In this document: positions 63,667 through 64,000 of the stretch, one piece after another
Position numbering within the stretch: position 1 is the first letter of the stretch
Layout: each line of letters starts with the position of its first letter
Source of the DNA: Paenibacillus sp. YN15
Lineage (GTDB): Bacteria; Bacillota; Bacilli; Paenibacillales; NBRC-103111
Assembly (NCBI RefSeq): GCF_003285005.1
Contig: NZ_QMFA01000018.1
Span: 31,110 to 95,109 of the forward strand
Reading direction: 5' to 3'
Length of the DNA: 64,000 nucleotides
Notes under the pieces: model-generated
What the model saw: the letters and a program-made list of their open reading frames with translations, nothing else
The model's database searches: none
What the model was told of the DNA's origin: nothing
Position numbers and translations under genes: made by a program

Positions 63667-64000
63667 GCCGCTTGGAACAAAACTACAGCACAACCGCGTT
63701 AGAAAGGCTTCGATCGAAGCACTTCGGAGAAGCGAGTCACCTGCAACAGGGGCCTCGTACTTCCGGTGCTGGAGCTGGATATGATTTTTCGAGTATATTT
63801 TTCAAAATGAGCCCATTTGCACCTAATAAGCATGAAATTTCGTGCTTATGTCGCTCCTCCACTCGCTTCAGCCGGAAATATATATGAAATTTCGTATATA
63901 ATCCTCTTTTTGAGCCCTTTTTCCGGAATTGTAGTTGATTTTTCGATTACGCGCCCCTTGCCCCCATCGCTTCGGGTTGATCAAGGCGTTTGAGTTTGGC
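63667..64000. repeat. Right-edge intergenic region with matched palindromes
   Basis: Three dyads are seen: a perfect 14-bp palindrome GCTTCGATCGAAGC (63707-63720), a 24-bp near-palindrome (63826-63849) and a 22-bp near-palindrome (63879-63900). The last two share the core TGAAATTTCG, with centres exactly 52 bp apart. The word TGATTTTTCGA occurs twice (63782, 63936). No gene is supported before the window ends. Confidence 0.7.

Overview
The window looks like a chromosomal segment of a spore-forming, high-GC Paenibacillaceae (Paenibacillus-like) bacterium. The signs are strong AGGAGG-type ribosome binding sites with frequent GTG/TTG starts, a YesN-type Cache-AraC regulator, a prkA-yhbH-spoVR sporulation operon, a PdaA-type spore cortex deacetylase, two CBO0543-family membrane proteins, and Firmicute-style terminators and riboswitch. 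No rRNA, tRNA, transposase, prophage or CRISPR array was seen. About 55 protein genes are supported. Most very long ORFs on opposite strands are shadows caused by high GC at third codon positions.

Layout. 0-8 kb: a Cache/AraC membrane regulator, sfsA, a lipoprotein polysaccharide deacetylase, a YhdH-type quinone oxidoreductase, a membrane-anchored phosphodiester glycosidase, and a GT2-GtrA glycosyltransferase. 8-16 kb: hrpB helicase (with an in-frame tandem repeat insert), a MerR regulator fused to a SAM methyltransferase followed by a second methyltransferase, rarD, and a chemotaxis receptor. 16-25 kb: a minimal L,D-transpeptidase, a thioredoxin-fold ferredoxin, an AlkA-type glycosylase, metY, the CBO0543 pair, pdaA, and an isochorismatase/PD-(D/E)XK-XPD helicase operon. 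25-34 kb: a WG-repeat/DUF3298 protein, an HNH protein, a diguanylate cyclase, an SDR, an RCC1 lipoprotein, and a DoxX gene behind a double dyad operator. 34-44 kb: thiM under a TPP riboswitch with terminator, a cupin, an XRE-def pair, a Gmk-like kinase, a 7TM-PAS-GGDEF protein, a beta-propeller-like exported protein, pepT, a methyltransferase and mscL. 44-49 kb: a monooxygenase and prkA-yhbH-spoVR. 49-64 kb: a 1128-residue DUF5107-TPR protein divergent from an apparently leaderless AraC gene, ThuA and SDR genes with another AraC gene, a LanFEG-like ABC transporter with its own two-component system, a DUF6492 protein and an aldehyde dehydrogenase.

How the genes fit together. Several small modules stand out: stress/sporulation kinase (prkA, yhbH, spoVR), thiamin salvage (thiM plus TPP riboswitch), antimicrobial-peptide resistance (response regulator, kinase, ABC ATPase, two permeases), carbohydrate sensing (three AraC regulators next to carbohydrate-related genes), and DNA repair (alkA-like, XPD-nuclease fusion, HNH). 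The most unusual points are the PD-(D/E)XK-XPD fusion, the MerR-methyltransferase fusion, a 227-bp MITE-like inverted repeat that supplies the stop codon of an ABC permease, a leaderless AraC promoter, the double TTAC-GTAA operator at the DoxX gene, and matched palindromes at the right edge.
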